DNA of 64,000 bases, from positions 73,796-137,795 of the forward strand of contig JACPJR010000031.1 of NCBI GenBank assembly GCA_016187565.1, read 5' to 3'. Below are positions 17,903 through 27,586 of the stretch, one piece after another; the first letter of the stretch is position 1, and each line of letters starts with the position of its first letter. The translations under genes were made by a program, and so were the position numbers. Source of the DNA: Candidatus Woesearchaeota archaeon. GTDB lineage: Archaea; Nanobdellota; Nanobdellia; Woesearchaeales; JACPJR01. Below the pieces are notes generated by a model. The model did no database searches. It had not been told where the DNA came from and saw only the letters and a program-made list of their open reading frames with translations.

Positions 17903-18640
17903 ATGGAACAGATCAAAACTGGCGTTCAAGGCATGGATGAACTTTTAGGAAATGAAGGATTTCCTAAAGGAAGAACGATTCTTGTTTCGGGTAATAGTGG
18001 AGCAGGAAAGACTATCTTTGGTTGTCAATTTTTGATGGAAGGTTTGCGGAATAATGAACCCGCGGTTATGATTACGCTTGAGCAAAGTAAGCACAAGCTG
18101 ATTGAGGATATGAAAACAATTGGTATTGATTTAGCTCAGATGGAACGTTTGGGGAAATTAACACTTATTGGTGGCTCATTAGGAAAAGTAAGACTTTTTA
18201 AAGAGAGAACTCGCGCAGAGATGAATGATATTATTGGAGAAATTGAAGAAGTTACCACTAAAGCAAAAGCACAGCGTGTTGTTCTTGATTCTGTCAACCT
18301 CTTTACCATGCTCTGTGAAGAAGAAATTGAACGACGTAAAGCCCTCTCGGCTTTAGTTTCTATTCTTGATAAGATCGGGTGTACGACCATTTTTACCTGT
18401 GAAGTAAAAGAGGGTCACAAAGGAGTAAGCTGGCATGGTTTTGAGGAGTTTGTTGTTGATGGTGTTGTCATGCTCTATCGGTTACCCTTTGGTAATATCT
18501 ATGAACGTGGCGTGTCTGTGCTGAAGATGCGTGGTATTAATCATTCCAATAAAGTCAGCTATCTCCAGATCACCAATACCGGCATACAGGTGTATCCTGA
18601 TAGAGAACCAATGCATGAAGTATTGGGTGGACGGTTGTAA
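17903..18640 (+). CDS. Single-domain KaiC-like RecA-superfamily ATPase
   Basis: 245 residues with one KaiC domain: the opening IKTGVQGMDELLGNEGFPKGRTILVSG, Walker A GNSGAGKT (residues 30-37), the catalytic Glu region TLEQSKHKL, Walker B QRVVLDSVNLF (near 120-131) and the C-terminal VLKMRGINHSNKVSYLQIT strands. Archaeal proteins of this type serve in signalling or in motility and membrane-associated processes; the exact partner is unknown. The start is supported by GAGGTG before ATG 17903. It sits 18 bases after the rhomboid gene and directly before two MacB-type permeases that have no ABC ATPase of their own nearby. Confidence 0.85.
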   Translation: MEQIKTGVQGMDELLGNEGFPKGRTILVSGNSGAGKTIFGCQFLMEGLRNNEPAVMITLEQSKHKLIEDMKTIGIDLAQMERLGKLTLIGGSLGKVRLFKERTRAEMNDIIGEIEEVTTKAKAQRVVLDSVNLFTMLCEEEIERRKALSALVSILDKIGCTTIFTCEVKEGHKGVSWHGFEEFVVDGVVMLYRLPFGNIYERGVSVLKMRGINHSNKVSYLQITNTGIQVYPDREPMHEVLGGRL

Positions 18641-18703
18641 TTGGATTATTATTATTTTGGAACGTTTTTATGTGTCGTTCTGTTTTCCTCTTCGTGATTT
18701 GCC

Positions 18704-19921
18704 ATGATTACAGAATACCTCTGGTTAAGCTTTGAAAATCTGAGACATAAACGATTGCGTAGCTGGCTAACAATGATAGGCATTGTTATCGGTATTGCTG
18801 CAATTGTTTCTTTGATTGGGTTAGGTGAGGGATTACGAGCAGCAATTATGGCCCAATTTAATATTGCTGGCGCTGATGTATTACGGGTTAGTGCATCCTC
18901 TTCTGCAGGTCCGCCTGGCTTTAGTGTTGTCAATCCACTCACTGAAAGTGATTTGCATCGAATTAAGAATGTTAATAGTGTTGAAGCGGCTGTTGGTAGA
19001 ATCTTTCAGAGCGTTACCATGACGTCGAATGGGCAATCAGTAGCAGGTATGATGTTGAGTATGCCTGCTGGAAAAGATCGTACCGTTATGGAAGAGATCT
19101 TTAATTTTGAAGCAGACAAAGGAAGATTATTGAAGGATGGAGATCGAAATGCTGTCGTTTTAGGAGCTCATTTTTTTGAAGAGGAGCATTTTGATAAACA
19201 ACTTCGTGTGGGAGAGAAAATAACGATTGATGGAACTTCCTTCACGATTATTGGATTTCTCGAAGAGAAGGGAAGCTTTTTTATCGATGCTTCAATTATT
19301 GCTAATGAGGAAGTCATGCGATCTCGGTATAACCGTTCAGACGAGTATGATTTTATTGGAGTAAAAGTAGCACCAGGAAGCGATGTCAATAAACTTACTG
19401 AAGATATAGAATATGTCATGCGTCAGCAGCGAAAGGTGAAGAAGGGTGAAGAAGACTTTAGTGTAGAATCACCTCAGGCCATTATTAAAAGTCTGAACAA
19501 TACACTTCTTGGTATTCAGATCTTTGTGTATATTATTGCTGGTATCTCTCTTCTTGTTGGTGGTATCGGCATAACAAATGCAATGTACACAGCCGTGCTT
19601 GAACGCACCAAAGAGATTGGTATTATGAAAGCAGTTGGTGCTAAAAATAGTACTATCTTTACTTTGTTTTTTCTTGAAGCTGGTTTCCTCGGCTCTTTTG
19701 GTGGCTTCGTTGGTGCATCACTCGGTACGCTTATGGCCTATGGAGCTGCAAGTATTAGTCGTGTAGCCTTGGGTACTGATCTGATAAGCGCACATGTGGA
19801 ACCATGGCTTTTTATCGGCGCACTGTTATTTTCTTTTCTGATTGGTACCCTTGCAGGAATCCTTCCTGCCCTGCAGGCAGCACATAAAAATCCAGTGGAT
19901 AGCTTACGGTATGCAAAATGA
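18704..19921 (+). CDS. MacB/FtsX-type ABC transporter permease (first of pair)
   Basis: 405 residues with the MacB permease layout. An N-terminal helix (LRSWLTMIGIVIGIAAIVSLIGLGEGL) is followed by a large extracytoplasmic MacB_PCD domain (about 45-260), then three C-terminal helices with GGIGITNAMYTAVLERTKEIGIMKAVGAKNSTI, the coupling-loop signature. The end GTLAGILPALQAAHKNPVDSLRYAK is also diagnostic. Such permeases work with a LolD-type ATPase to move lipids, peptides or lipoproteins by mechanotransmission. None is encoded in the window next to them. The stop overlaps the start of the second permease by four bases, so the pair probably forms a heterodimer. Confidence 0.9.
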   Translation: MITEYLWLSFENLRHKRLRSWLTMIGIVIGIAAIVSLIGLGEGLRAAIMAQFNIAGADVLRVSASSSAGPPGFSVVNPLTESDLHRIKNVNSVEAAVGRIFQSVTMTSNGQSVAGMMLSMPAGKDRTVMEEIFNFEADKGRLLKDGDRNAVVLGAHFFEEEHFDKQLRVGEKITIDGTSFTIIGFLEEKGSFFIDASIIANEEVMRSRYNRSDEYDFIGVKVAPGSDVNKLTEDIEYVMRQQRKVKKGEEDFSVESPQAIIKSLNNTLLGIQIFVYIIAGISLLVGGIGITNAMYTAVLERTKEIGIMKAVGAKNSTIFTLFFLEAGFLGSFGGFVGASLGTLMAYGAASISRVALGTDLISAHVEPWLFIGALLFSFLIGTLAGILPALQAAHKNPVDSLRYAK

Positions 19922-21132
19922 TCAAAGAACTCTCTGCCTATGTTTTGAACAATCTTTGGCATCGTAAATTACGGAGCTTTTTAACGATTGTTTCTATCCT
20001 CATAGGTATTACCGCTATCTTTGCCTTGGTAAGCTTTGGTCAAGGATTACGAACGTATATGGACCAGACCTTTAAGGAGCTGGGTTCTGATAAATTGGTT
20101 CTCCAGGCAAAAGGATTTGGTCCACCTGGATCAGGAACAGCTACCTTTAGCCAAAAAGATCTCAATTTCGTAGAGGGCATTAACGGCATTGATGAAGTAT
20201 CCGCTATGATGATTGAAAACACCATTGTTCAGTTTACTCAAGGTGAAAAACCACGCTATGTGTATGTTATGGGCATGCCCACTGATGAACGCAGCGATCT
20301 TATTGAAGAACTTTTTACTGTGCAGGTTGAACGTGGCAGAGAACTACGCAGGAATGATAAGTTTAAGGCTGTTGTTGGATACAATTACCAGTTTCCTGAG
20401 AAGGTATTCAAAAAACAGGTAGAACTCGGTGATACGCTTACCATTAATAATGTGGAGGTAGAGGTCGTTGGATTTTATGGAACTGTTGGAAATCCTGAAG
20501 ACGATCGTAATATCTATGTCTCGTGGGAGACAGCAGAAGACATTTTTGATGTAAAGGATGAATACAATTGGGTTATCATGCGGACTGCGCCAGGACAAGT
20601 TCCGAGAGATCTAGCAACAAAGGTACAGGACAAACTCATGAATTATCGAGGTGTTAAAGAAGGAGAGGAAGATTTCTTTGTTGAGACCTTTGAGGATATT
20701 GTGGCAACCTTTGGGAATGTCATTTTGGTCCTCAATGTTATTTTATTTCTGATTGCATTAATCTCCGTTGTTGTTGCAGGGGTCAATATTATGAATACGA
20801 TGTACACCGCTGTTCTTGAACGTACTAAAGAAATTGGTATTATGAAAGCAGTTGGCGCTCAGCGAGGAATGATTTTGTTCTTGTTTGTGATGGAGTCAGG
20901 TGTTTTGGGATTACTTGGTGGAATATTTGGCATTTTTTTTGGTTATTTAATTTCACGTTTTGGTGCCTCTATAGCAGTTTATTATGGTCTTAGTTTTTTA
21001 CAGCCTGCATTTCCACTCTGGCTTACCCTTGGCTGTTTACTGTTTTCTTTCTTAGTGGGAGCTATTGCCGGACTTATGCCTGCTTTGCGAGCATCAAACC
21101 TCAATCCTGTTGATGCCTTGAGATATGAGTAA
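19918..21132 (+). CDS. MacB/FtsX-type ABC transporter permease (second of pair)
   Basis: 404 residues, homologous to the preceding gene over its whole length: LRSFLTIVSILIGITAIFALVSFGQGLRTYM, a MacB_PCD domain with GFGPPGSGTATFSQKDL, the coupling signature AGVNIMNTMYTAVLERTKEIGIMKAVGAQRGMI, and the end AGLMPALRASNLNPVDALRYE. It starts inside the stop of the first permease (ATGA overlap), so they are co-translated. The two copies have diverged considerably in the extracellular domain, consistent with heterodimer formation. Transported substrate unknown. Confidence 0.9.
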   Translation: MIKELSAYVLNNLWHRKLRSFLTIVSILIGITAIFALVSFGQGLRTYMDQTFKELGSDKLVLQAKGFGPPGSGTATFSQKDLNFVEGINGIDEVSAMMIENTIVQFTQGEKPRYVYVMGMPTDERSDLIEELFTVQVERGRELRRNDKFKAVVGYNYQFPEKVFKKQVELGDTLTINNVEVEVVGFYGTVGNPEDDRNIYVSWETAEDIFDVKDEYNWVIMRTAPGQVPRDLATKVQDKLMNYRGVKEGEEDFFVETFEDIVATFGNVILVLNVILFLIALISVVVAGVNIMNTMYTAVLERTKEIGIMKAVGAQRGMILFLFVMESGVLGLLGGIFGIFFGYLISRFGASIAVYYGLSFLQPAFPLWLTLGCLLFSFLVGAIAGLMPALRASNLNPVDALRYE

Positions 21133-21209
21133 TAATAGAGCATGCAAAGCCTAAAACTAAGAAAGGTTTTTATATCTCACGTCGTCTCCTTTGTGGTGAG
21201 GAATTGAGT

Positions 21210-22001
21210 ATGAGAAGAGTTATGACGTTTGATACCGGGGAAATGACGTATCACCTTGAGATTACTTCTGCTCATCCCTCTATTCTCACGGCGGGAAATC
21301 CTGGGCGTATACGAAAAATAGCTCGTTATTTAGACAGCCCAGAGCTCATCGAGAGCGACCGGGGATTAACCGTACATGGTAGATATAGGTCTCTACCGAT
21401 TACTGCGTTTTCTACGGGTATGGGTCCTGCGAGTGTCTCTATTACAATGCCAGAGGTTATTGAAGCCTGCGATGCTGACTCTATGGTTATTTTGCGACTG
21501 GGTACCGCAGGAGGACTTCAACCCTATCTTAATATTGGAGACTTTGTGATTACGACTACGGTTCAGCGAGCGGAGAGTACGAGTGATAAAATTATGGGGC
21601 CAGGGTATGAGGCCGTAGCAAGTCAAGACCTAACAGATACTCTTCTTACAGTTGCTCGTTCGGTGAAAGCAGACTTTCAACAAGTGTATGCCGGTAAAAC
21701 TCGTGTAACCGATGATATCTATTGGGATGCACGTGCAAGCAAAACAAGAGATCCAGATGGTGCTCTAGCGGTTTCTATGGAAGCGAGTGTTATTTTTGCT
21801 TTGCGAGACTGGTATAATCAACATGATGGCCGAAATATTCGCGCAGGAGAATTATTGGTTATCAGTGATAATGTGATGGCCTCTACTCCTCATGTTGATG
21901 GAACTGAATTTTTGAAGCGAAAAGAAACTGTTGAGGACGCTCAGATACGGGTTGGACTAGAGACCTTATTACGACTTTATACTGCAAGGGTTAATTGTTA
22001 A
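21210..22001 (+). CDS. Uridine phosphorylase / PNP-family nucleoside phosphorylase
   Basis: A 263-residue member of the nucleoside phosphorylase family (PNP_UDP_1), which splits nucleosides with phosphate. Motifs are AGNPGRIRKIARYLD, the phosphate-binding GMGPASVSITMPEVIEA and RLGTAGGLQPYLNIGDFVI, and VSMEASVIFAL, which contains the Met-Glu pair that binds ribose. Sequence type is closest to uridine phosphorylase, but specificity cannot be fixed by eye. GGTGAGG at 21195-21201 is eight bases before ATG 21210 and decides that start over TTG 21204. A TTTTTATAT box lies near 21165-21176. Confidence 0.85.
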   Translation: MRRVMTFDTGEMTYHLEITSAHPSILTAGNPGRIRKIARYLDSPELIESDRGLTVHGRYRSLPITAFSTGMGPASVSITMPEVIEACDADSMVILRLGTAGGLQPYLNIGDFVITTTVQRAESTSDKIMGPGYEAVASQDLTDTLLTVARSVKADFQQVYAGKTRVTDDIYWDARASKTRDPDGALAVSMEASVIFALRDWYNQHDGRNIRAGELLVISDNVMASTPHVDGTEFLKRKETVEDAQIRVGLETLLRLYTARVNC

Positions 22002-22050
22002 TTTTTGTCATTTTGATTTCATGTACACTAAGATTTTAGAAATTCTTTTC

Positions 22051-22704
22051 TTAAAAACTCTTTGCAATAAATAAACCTACAGAATATGATACGCTTGCGT
22101 TATTGTCTTGCAGTACGTCAGCAGCTATGCCTGCTTGATACTGTCTTTGTTCTCTACCAAAACGTAACCGTTGAATGTTAAAGTTATGTCCGCTATTTTC
22201 CCAATTGGTAACTGCTTCGACGGTTGCCATCATTCCTCGTTTTCCTTCAGGTGGTTCATATGAAATATGTACCGTTATCTCTAGTACGGGATCGTGCCGT
22301 ATACTTCCTGTTGTCAGTATGTCAAGCAGAGCTTTTTTCCCGAACTGATGAGAATGTTCTATACCTAGTTTTGGTACAACACCCTCTTCAGAAGTAAACT
22401 GGACCTCTGCATCAAGATACCATCCTTTTATGCATTGGTATCCACCGAGAAAAGAAGTAAAATGATCCACGCTGGTTGGACTACCGTTTGTTCCATAACC
22501 TATTGTTGTTCTTTCCCGTGGAATAAAAAGTGTATTTCCCCAAGGCTCTTCGACAAGTTTAAGGTCGAGAGTTGTTGTCGCATTTCCTCCCATGCATTCC
22601 ACGCGTGTTTCAGCGTTTGCGTGTCGTGGATTTCCCTGAGTGATGCCAAAACTACTTATGGTGCTTATGCCAATAGTCGTTAAAATTCTTTGGAGGTTGT
22701 TCAT
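22051..22704 (-). CDS. Secreted beta-rich protein of unknown function
   Basis: A 217-residue protein with an apparent N-terminal signal (NLQRILTTIGISTISSFGITQG) followed by alternating hydrophobic/polar segments suggestive of beta structure, for example VVEPWGNTLFIP-like and GYQCIKGWYLDAEVQF regions; two Cys lie at CMGG and YQCI. No known family is recognised. The frame runs on to 22983 but that would overlap the divergent TrmB gene; ATG 22704 lies 28 bases from a TATA-like box at 22726-22737, which decides the start. Confidence 0.55.
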   Translation of the reverse strand: MNNLQRILTTIGISTISSFGITQGNPRHANAETRVECMGGNATTTLDLKLVEEPWGNTLFIPRERTTIGYGTNGSPTSVDHFTSFLGGYQCIKGWYLDAEVQFTSEEGVVPKLGIEHSHQFGKKALLDILTTGSIRHDPVLEITVHISYEPPEGKRGMMATVEAVTNWENSGHNFNIQRLRFGREQRQYQAGIAADVLQDNNASVSYSVGLFIAKSF

Positions 22705-22725
22705 GCGTCGAGAAATTTTTGCATC

Positions 22726-22737
22726 TTTATTAATATT
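22726..22737 (-). promoter_or_regulatory. TATA-like box of the secreted-protein gene
   Basis: AATATTAATAAA on the minus strand, centred about 28 bases before ATG 22704; it supports the shortened start of that gene. Confidence 0.45.
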
Positions 22738-22767
22738 CTTCCCCCCTACATACGGTAAAAGATAAAA

Positions 22768-22780
22768 GTTTTTAAATAAT
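22768..22780 (+). promoter_or_regulatory. TATA-like box of the TrmB-family gene
   Basis: GTTTTTAAATAAT upstream of the TrmB-like gene, about 26 bases before ATG 22799. Since the regulator is divergent from the secreted-protein gene, this short region is a likely site of regulation of both. Confidence 0.5.
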
Positions 22781-22798
22781 CGTTGCATGTCTTTGCTA

Positions 22799-23581
22799 AT
22801 GATTGCTCCCATTGAAACAACACTCCAAGCTATTGGCTTAACCAAAGGAGAACGAAAAGTGTATCTTGCCCTCCTTACTCTTGGATCAACCACTACTGGA
22901 CCGTTGATTAAATCCTCAGGAATCTCTGGCTCTAAGATGTATGAGGTCCTTGATCGTCTTATGAAAAAAGGGCTCGTGAGCACGGTTCTTTTAAATGGTG
23001 TTCATCGTTATGAAGCAACAAGCCCTGAACGACTTCTAGATTATCTTGAAGAAAGAGTAAAGTCCATTCAAGAAGAGAAATTACAGGTACAACGTATTGT
23101 CCCTGCATTATTGCTCCAGTCAAAACAAGCTCGGTCAAGTACCGTAAAAGTGTTTATGGGCTTTGAAGGCCTTAAAACAGCAAATGAAGATATTCTCCAT
23201 TCCTTGAACAAAGGTGAAGAATGGCTGGATATGGGTTTAACTGAGCAGCCGAAAATATGGGAGATCTATTTTAATAAAAAACAACATGAACGTGCAGCCA
23301 AGGGCATTGTCTATAAACTCTTACTTAATGAACACTATTCCAGCCTGTACGAGCAGCGGAAGCATTTGGCACGAACAGAGATTCGTTTCTTACCAAAGTC
23401 ATTTGCCATGCCCACAGCCATTCAGATTTATCGTAATAGAACTATTATCATGATCCTTCTCCAAGAACAACCACTTGCTATTCTTATGGAAAGTGATGCT
23501 ATTGCCATGAGTTTTCGCAAGTATTTCTCCCTTCTCTGGAGGATTGCTCGAGAACCAAAAAAGAAGATATCAATGAAATAA
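22799..23581 (+). CDS. TrmB-family transcriptional regulator
   Basis: A 260-residue archaeal transcription factor. The N-terminal winged helix (LQAIGLTKGERKVYLALLTLGSTTTGPLIKSSGISGSKMYEVLDRL) is a clear TrmB HTH, followed by a helical linker (ERVKSIQEEKLQVQRIV) and a C-terminal effector domain with STVKVFMGFEGLKTANEDIL. TrmB proteins control sugar uptake and metabolism by binding DNA at promoters and responding to sugars. ATG 22799 gives a start in register with relatives and with the TATA box at 22768; ATG 22787 is an alternative. The divergent neighbour encodes a secreted protein, a possible target. Confidence 0.85.
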   Translation: MIAPIETTLQAIGLTKGERKVYLALLTLGSTTTGPLIKSSGISGSKMYEVLDRLMKKGLVSTVLLNGVHRYEATSPERLLDYLEERVKSIQEEKLQVQRIVPALLLQSKQARSSTVKVFMGFEGLKTANEDILHSLNKGEEWLDMGLTEQPKIWEIYFNKKQHERAAKGIVYKLLLNEHYSSLYEQRKHLARTEIRFLPKSFAMPTAIQIYRNRTIIMILLQEQPLAILMESDAIAMSFRKYFSLLWRIAREPKKKISMK

Positions 23582-23715
23582 GCAATCAACAGGTTACTAG
23601 TTATTAACTTCAATTTAATAGTTATCTTTTATTTTGGTTTTTTGATCTATAGGACAAGCTACCACAAAGTTTAAATAAAGAACAAGGACTCTGTTTCCTG
23701 GAAAAGGGTGAACCA

Positions 23716-25434
23716 ATGGTTGGGTATGAATTATTGGCAAGTATTGCAAACCAAACAGATGAACATGAATTCTACACGCCAGTCCCTAAAAACTATAAAC
23801 CGGGCAAGACAAAATATATTGTTACTATGGGTACGGTTATCTCTGGCCTTGGGAAGGGTATTTTTGGTTCCTCGCTCGCAAAACTCTTACAGTTCCGTGG
23901 CTTATCGGTTACGCAAATAAAAATTGAGGGCTATCTCAATATTGACTCAGGTACCTTAAATCCCTTTCGCCATGGAGAGGTCTTTGTTCTTGATGATGGT
24001 ATGGAATGCGATATGGATTTGGGGACGTATGAGCGATTTCTTAATCAACAGTTAACAAAGGATAATTTCCTCACGAATGGACAGATCTTACGCAAAGTCC
24101 TTGATAAAGAGCGACAGGGAAACTATTTAGGAAGAGACGTCCAGTTCTTGCCTCATGTTACTGGAGAAATCAAAAATCATCTGAGAGAATTAGCAGTAAA
24201 AACAAATGTTGATGTTATTCTCGTTGAGATTGGCGGAACTGTTGGAGAAATTGAAAATGCTCACTATATTGAAGCCATGCGCCAATTAGCCTATGAAGAG
24301 GGTAAAGAGAATGTTTGCTTTGCTGCCTTAACCTATGTTCTCCAACCAGGCACATTGCGGGAACAAAAGAGCAAAGCAGCACAACTTGGTATTAAGGCAC
24401 TTCTTGAATCTGGCATTCAACCTGATATCATTGCCTGTCGATGTGAGCAACCCGTCAGCGAGAAAGTCAGGGAGAAGATCAGTATTCATTCAAATGTTCC
24501 TATGGAACGGGTAATTAGCTGTCATGATGTCAAGAATATCTATAGTATCCCCCTTTTACTCAAGGATGCACAACTTGATGATTCGGTTATGGAAATCTTA
24601 CAATTACGGCCACGCATTTCCTCTGCAAAACAGCAGAAGATGATTCAGGAATGGGTCAATTTTATTGAGCGACGTGAGGCTGCTACTCAGGAAGTTGTTG
24701 TGGGAATTACCGGGAAGTATACAGGACTACGGGATAGTTATGCAAGTATCATTGAGGCATTGTACCATGCAGGCACAGAACATGACGTTAAGGTTCGTAT
24801 CCAATGGATTGAAACAACAGAAATAGAAGATGGCACGTTGAAAGTAGATAATGTATTGGCCGATGTTGATGGTATTATTGTTCCAGGAGGGTTTGGTGCA
24901 CGCGGTGCAGAAGGTAAAATCCTTTGTGTTCAATATGCACGAGAAAATAACCTCCCGTACTTAGGGTTATGTTATGGTTTTCAGATGGCAGTTATTGAAT
25001 ATGCACGCCATATCTGTGGGCTTAAACATGCACATTCTACTGAAATCGATCCCAAGACAAAAGAGCCTGTTATTGATGTTTTGCCTGAACAAAAGAAAAT
25101 TGAAGGTTTAGGGGGGAATATGCGTCTTGGTGGCCAAGATGTTGAATTAAAAGAAGGGACAAAGGCCTATGAACTCTATGGACAGAAGAAACTTATTCGG
25201 GAGAGATTCAGACACCGCTATGAGGTTGATCCAGACTACATTTCCCTTCTTGAGCAACGTGGCATGGTTTTTTCAGGAAAAGCACCAAAGTATCCTATCA
25301 TGCAGATCCTTGAAATTCCGACGCATCCATTTTTTGTTGGTACTCAGTATCATCCTGAATTTACCTCACGACCCTTGAGTCCACATCCCTTATTCTCAGG
25401 ATTTGTGGCTGCACTTAAAGCCAAGAAGCAGTAA
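23716..25434 (+). CDS. pyrG: CTP synthase
   Basis: Makes CTP from UTP, ATP and glutamine. The N-terminal amidoligase domain shows KYIVTMGTVISGLGKGIFGSSLAKLL (P-loop), NIDSGTLNPFRHGEVFVLDDG and EIGGTVGEIEN. The C-terminal glutaminase has VPGGFGARG, the nucleophile Cys in LGLCYGFQ, and HPEF with the catalytic His-Glu. At 572 residues it is longer than usual because about 32 residues precede the P-loop domain; the canonical DPYxNxD/GHYERF elements read EGYLNID and GTYERF, so it is a divergent member. AGGGTGA before ATG 23716 and a TATA-like GTTTAAATAAA at 23669-23679 support the start. Confidence 0.93.
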   Translation: MVGYELLASIANQTDEHEFYTPVPKNYKPGKTKYIVTMGTVISGLGKGIFGSSLAKLLQFRGLSVTQIKIEGYLNIDSGTLNPFRHGEVFVLDDGMECDMDLGTYERFLNQQLTKDNFLTNGQILRKVLDKERQGNYLGRDVQFLPHVTGEIKNHLRELAVKTNVDVILVEIGGTVGEIENAHYIEAMRQLAYEEGKENVCFAALTYVLQPGTLREQKSKAAQLGIKALLESGIQPDIIACRCEQPVSEKVREKISIHSNVPMERVISCHDVKNIYSIPLLLKDAQLDDSVMEILQLRPRISSAKQQKMIQEWVNFIERREAATQEVVVGITGKYTGLRDSYASIIEALYHAGTEHDVKVRIQWIETTEIEDGTLKVDNVLADVDGIIVPGGFGARGAEGKILCVQYARENNLPYLGLCYGFQMAVIEYARHICGLKHAHSTEIDPKTKEPVIDVLPEQKKIEGLGGNMRLGGQDVELKEGTKAYELYGQKKLIRERFRHRYEVDPDYISLLEQRGMVFSGKAPKYPIMQILEIPTHPFFVGTQYHPEFTSRPLSPHPLFSGFVAALKAKKQ

Positions 25435-25493
25435 GTTTTTTGCTGTTTTATGCTTCAGCACAGGGTGCTGATAGATACTATACTTATTCTTAT

Positions 25494-26270
25494 CTAAGAA
25501 ACATCAACGGTAAAGCTATTCGTTGCTGAAGTAAAGCTCTGTACCTTGCCGCTTAACTGGAGGGTATTCTTATTTGCAGCAACCTTTGATTCAAGGTTCC
25601 CTTCATACCCTTTGATCGTTACTTCTTCGTTCTCTAAGGACAGTTTCATCTTTGCATTGAACATCAGTTCGCCAGATGCAATGCCTTGTAATTCTGCTAA
25701 ACGTACCTTATCAATGAGCATAGTTCCATCGCCAATGCGGATAGTAATATCTTTGGTGTTTTTCCAGTTAATATTTAACCCTTGACTGGAGGTTTCTCGT
25801 ACTTCTCCTTTTAAAAAGATCTGAGATCCAGACCAGATAAGATCACCAGTAAAGCCTTTGAGCATCATTCGATCATTAATGGTATATTGCAAATCAACCT
25901 GAGGATTCTCTAAAGAGATCTGCTCTGCAAGAATTTGGATGTCTTTATCGAGTAAGGGAATCTTATACGAAGCCATACTTAATGATCCACTAACCCCAAT
26001 AAGGCTCTCTTTGCTTATATTGCCGGTTGATGCTGTTTGTGCGTCGAGCTCGCCAAGCGTACTTTCTTTGTTATCACTTGCCTTTTCTTGCCCTTCTCCA
26101 TTGTTACGGACAACCTCTCCAGTCAATGCTGCCTGTCCTCGTGCAGTAATGAAGGCATAACTCGCCCACCCCACGAGGAGTATCAGAAGCAATGCAACAA
26201 CAATAGTGATAATGGTTCTTTTATTATCAGGACTCTTACTTCCATAGCTGATATCTTCCTGAGTCTGCAT
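25494..26270 (-). CDS. Membrane-anchored extracellular protein, unknown
   Basis: 258 residues: a polar N-terminus, one membrane helix (TIITIVVALLLILLVGWASYAFI, beginning near residue 19), a low-complexity acidic linker with GEGQEKASDNKEST, and a C-terminal half made of repeated beta-strand units (LMFNAKMKLSLENEEVTIKGY, TLQLSGKVQSFTSATNSFTVDV). The strand pattern recalls LEA-14/NDR1 or adhesin-like beta proteins but I cannot assign a family. It is convergent with CTP synthase and divergent from the helical protein at 26496. Confidence 0.6.
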   Translation of the reverse strand: MQTQEDISYGSKSPDNKRTIITIVVALLLILLVGWASYAFITARGQAALTGEVVRNNGEGQEKASDNKESTLGELDAQTASTGNISKESLIGVSGSLSMASYKIPLLDKDIQILAEQISLENPQVDLQYTINDRMMLKGFTGDLIWSGSQIFLKGEVRETSSQGLNINWKNTKDITIRIGDGTMLIDKVRLAELQGIASGELMFNAKMKLSLENEEVTIKGYEGNLESKVAANKNTLQLSGKVQSFTSATNSFTVDVS

Positions 26271-26495
26271 ACGGTCACCTTTTGTTTGTCCCAGTCATCA
26301 TTAACGAGAGACATAACTTGGGTTTTTTTGAGTTATATAAACTTTTGGGTTTTACCATCGTCTTTCAGGATTTTCTCCGTCATAAAAAGATGGAAAGATT
26401 TAAATAATACCCTATTCCATAGCTCTCCAGAAGTGATTATTTTTCCTTAGGAATGGACTATTGAATAAGGTTATAAAAGGAGCGCAGGTGATTTT

Positions 26496-27554
26496 ATGGA
26501 AATTTATAAGTTCACTGGAATCTTACGCTTTAGAAATCTTCTTTGGGCCTCATTGATGGAGCGTGGAAATCTTAACCATATCTACGGTGATGAACGAAAA
26601 ACACTTCATCTTGTTCGAAAAGAGATTCCTAGAGCATTTCAAGAACTCCATAATCTTGTAGAAGGAAGCAAGCTTAATAGGAGGGCAACTAAACTGGCTG
26701 CAGATGAGATTAATACCATCCATGAGCTCTTTGTCGAATTAGCCTTAAACGAAGATACAGGATTCAGGAAACTCTTTGTGTTGTTACAACGGCTTCATAA
26801 GACCTTTGCTGAGGCAGAAGTGAGAATAAGGCGTTTACCTTCAACCCATCCACTCCACCATCAACTCCTTACAGAACTTCATGCTGCCCGACAGGTTGTC
26901 CATGAGAACTTTGTTAAACTTATGGATTCTGTTGATAAGGAACTTCGTGACGAGTATAAAGATCTTCTCAACATAATAAATGACATTCATAAACTTGACC
27001 ATAATACGCTCATGACAAAGGTAAGATCTCTTATCAAAACAGACGAGGTTGATGTTCTTCAGCAGGTGATTAATCGAAGGCGCTTAAGTGTTTTGCGTCA
27101 AGAATTGAGTCGTGCATTTCGAGAGATTAGTAATTTAGAAAGAGAATGTGCAAGCGTTCTCAGAACACTTGATACTCTTTCAAAAAAAGGTATCCATGAA
27201 AAAGAGGTGGAAAGTGAGCATCGACGGTATACCTTGAGTCTCCATGAAATAAGAGACAATGCAGAAAAATTAGCACGTGATGATGCACGAAAAGCTTTTT
27301 TTACCCAGTATGAACTGGTGAAGATGGACATCCTCTTTTTTCTCTTGGTTGATAATCATTTGAAGAAGCTTCATCAGGAAAATGAGGAGTTTGTTAGGGC
27401 AGGACATGAGCCAGCGTCAATGCTTGCTGAACTTGAGGTCTATCTCAAGAGTCCCAAGGGAAAAATGGATACAGCTGCTCATAGTATTGCTACCATTCTT
27501 CGTAATCTGGTAAGGGATGCAGAACATGACCTGGATCTTGCAAAAGCGGCATAA
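26496..27554 (+). CDS. All-alpha protein of unknown function
   Basis: A 352-residue protein with no signal peptide or membrane segment, almost entirely helical in composition with heptad-like Leu spacing (for example ELHNLVEGSKLNRRATKLAADEINTIHELF and RRLSVLRQELSRAFREISNLERECASVLRTLDTL). It is rich in Arg, Lys, Glu and His. No family recognised; the fold could be a helical bundle or coiled coil. The start at 26496 is supported by AGGTGA 7-8 bases upstream, and a TATA-like TTTAAATAATA at 26400 precedes it. Confidence 0.65.
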   Translation: MEIYKFTGILRFRNLLWASLMERGNLNHIYGDERKTLHLVRKEIPRAFQELHNLVEGSKLNRRATKLAADEINTIHELFVELALNEDTGFRKLFVLLQRLHKTFAEAEVRIRRLPSTHPLHHQLLTELHAARQVVHENFVKLMDSVDKELRDEYKDLLNIINDIHKLDHNTLMTKVRSLIKTDEVDVLQQVINRRRLSVLRQELSRAFREISNLERECASVLRTLDTLSKKGIHEKEVESEHRRYTLSLHEIRDNAEKLARDDARKAFFTQYELVKMDILFFLLVDNHLKKLHQENEEFVRAGHEPASMLAELEVYLKSPKGKMDTAAHSIATILRNLVRDAEHDLDLAKAA

Positions 27555-27586
27555 GCGTGATGTCTCTTTTGTTTGTTTTTAGCAGC

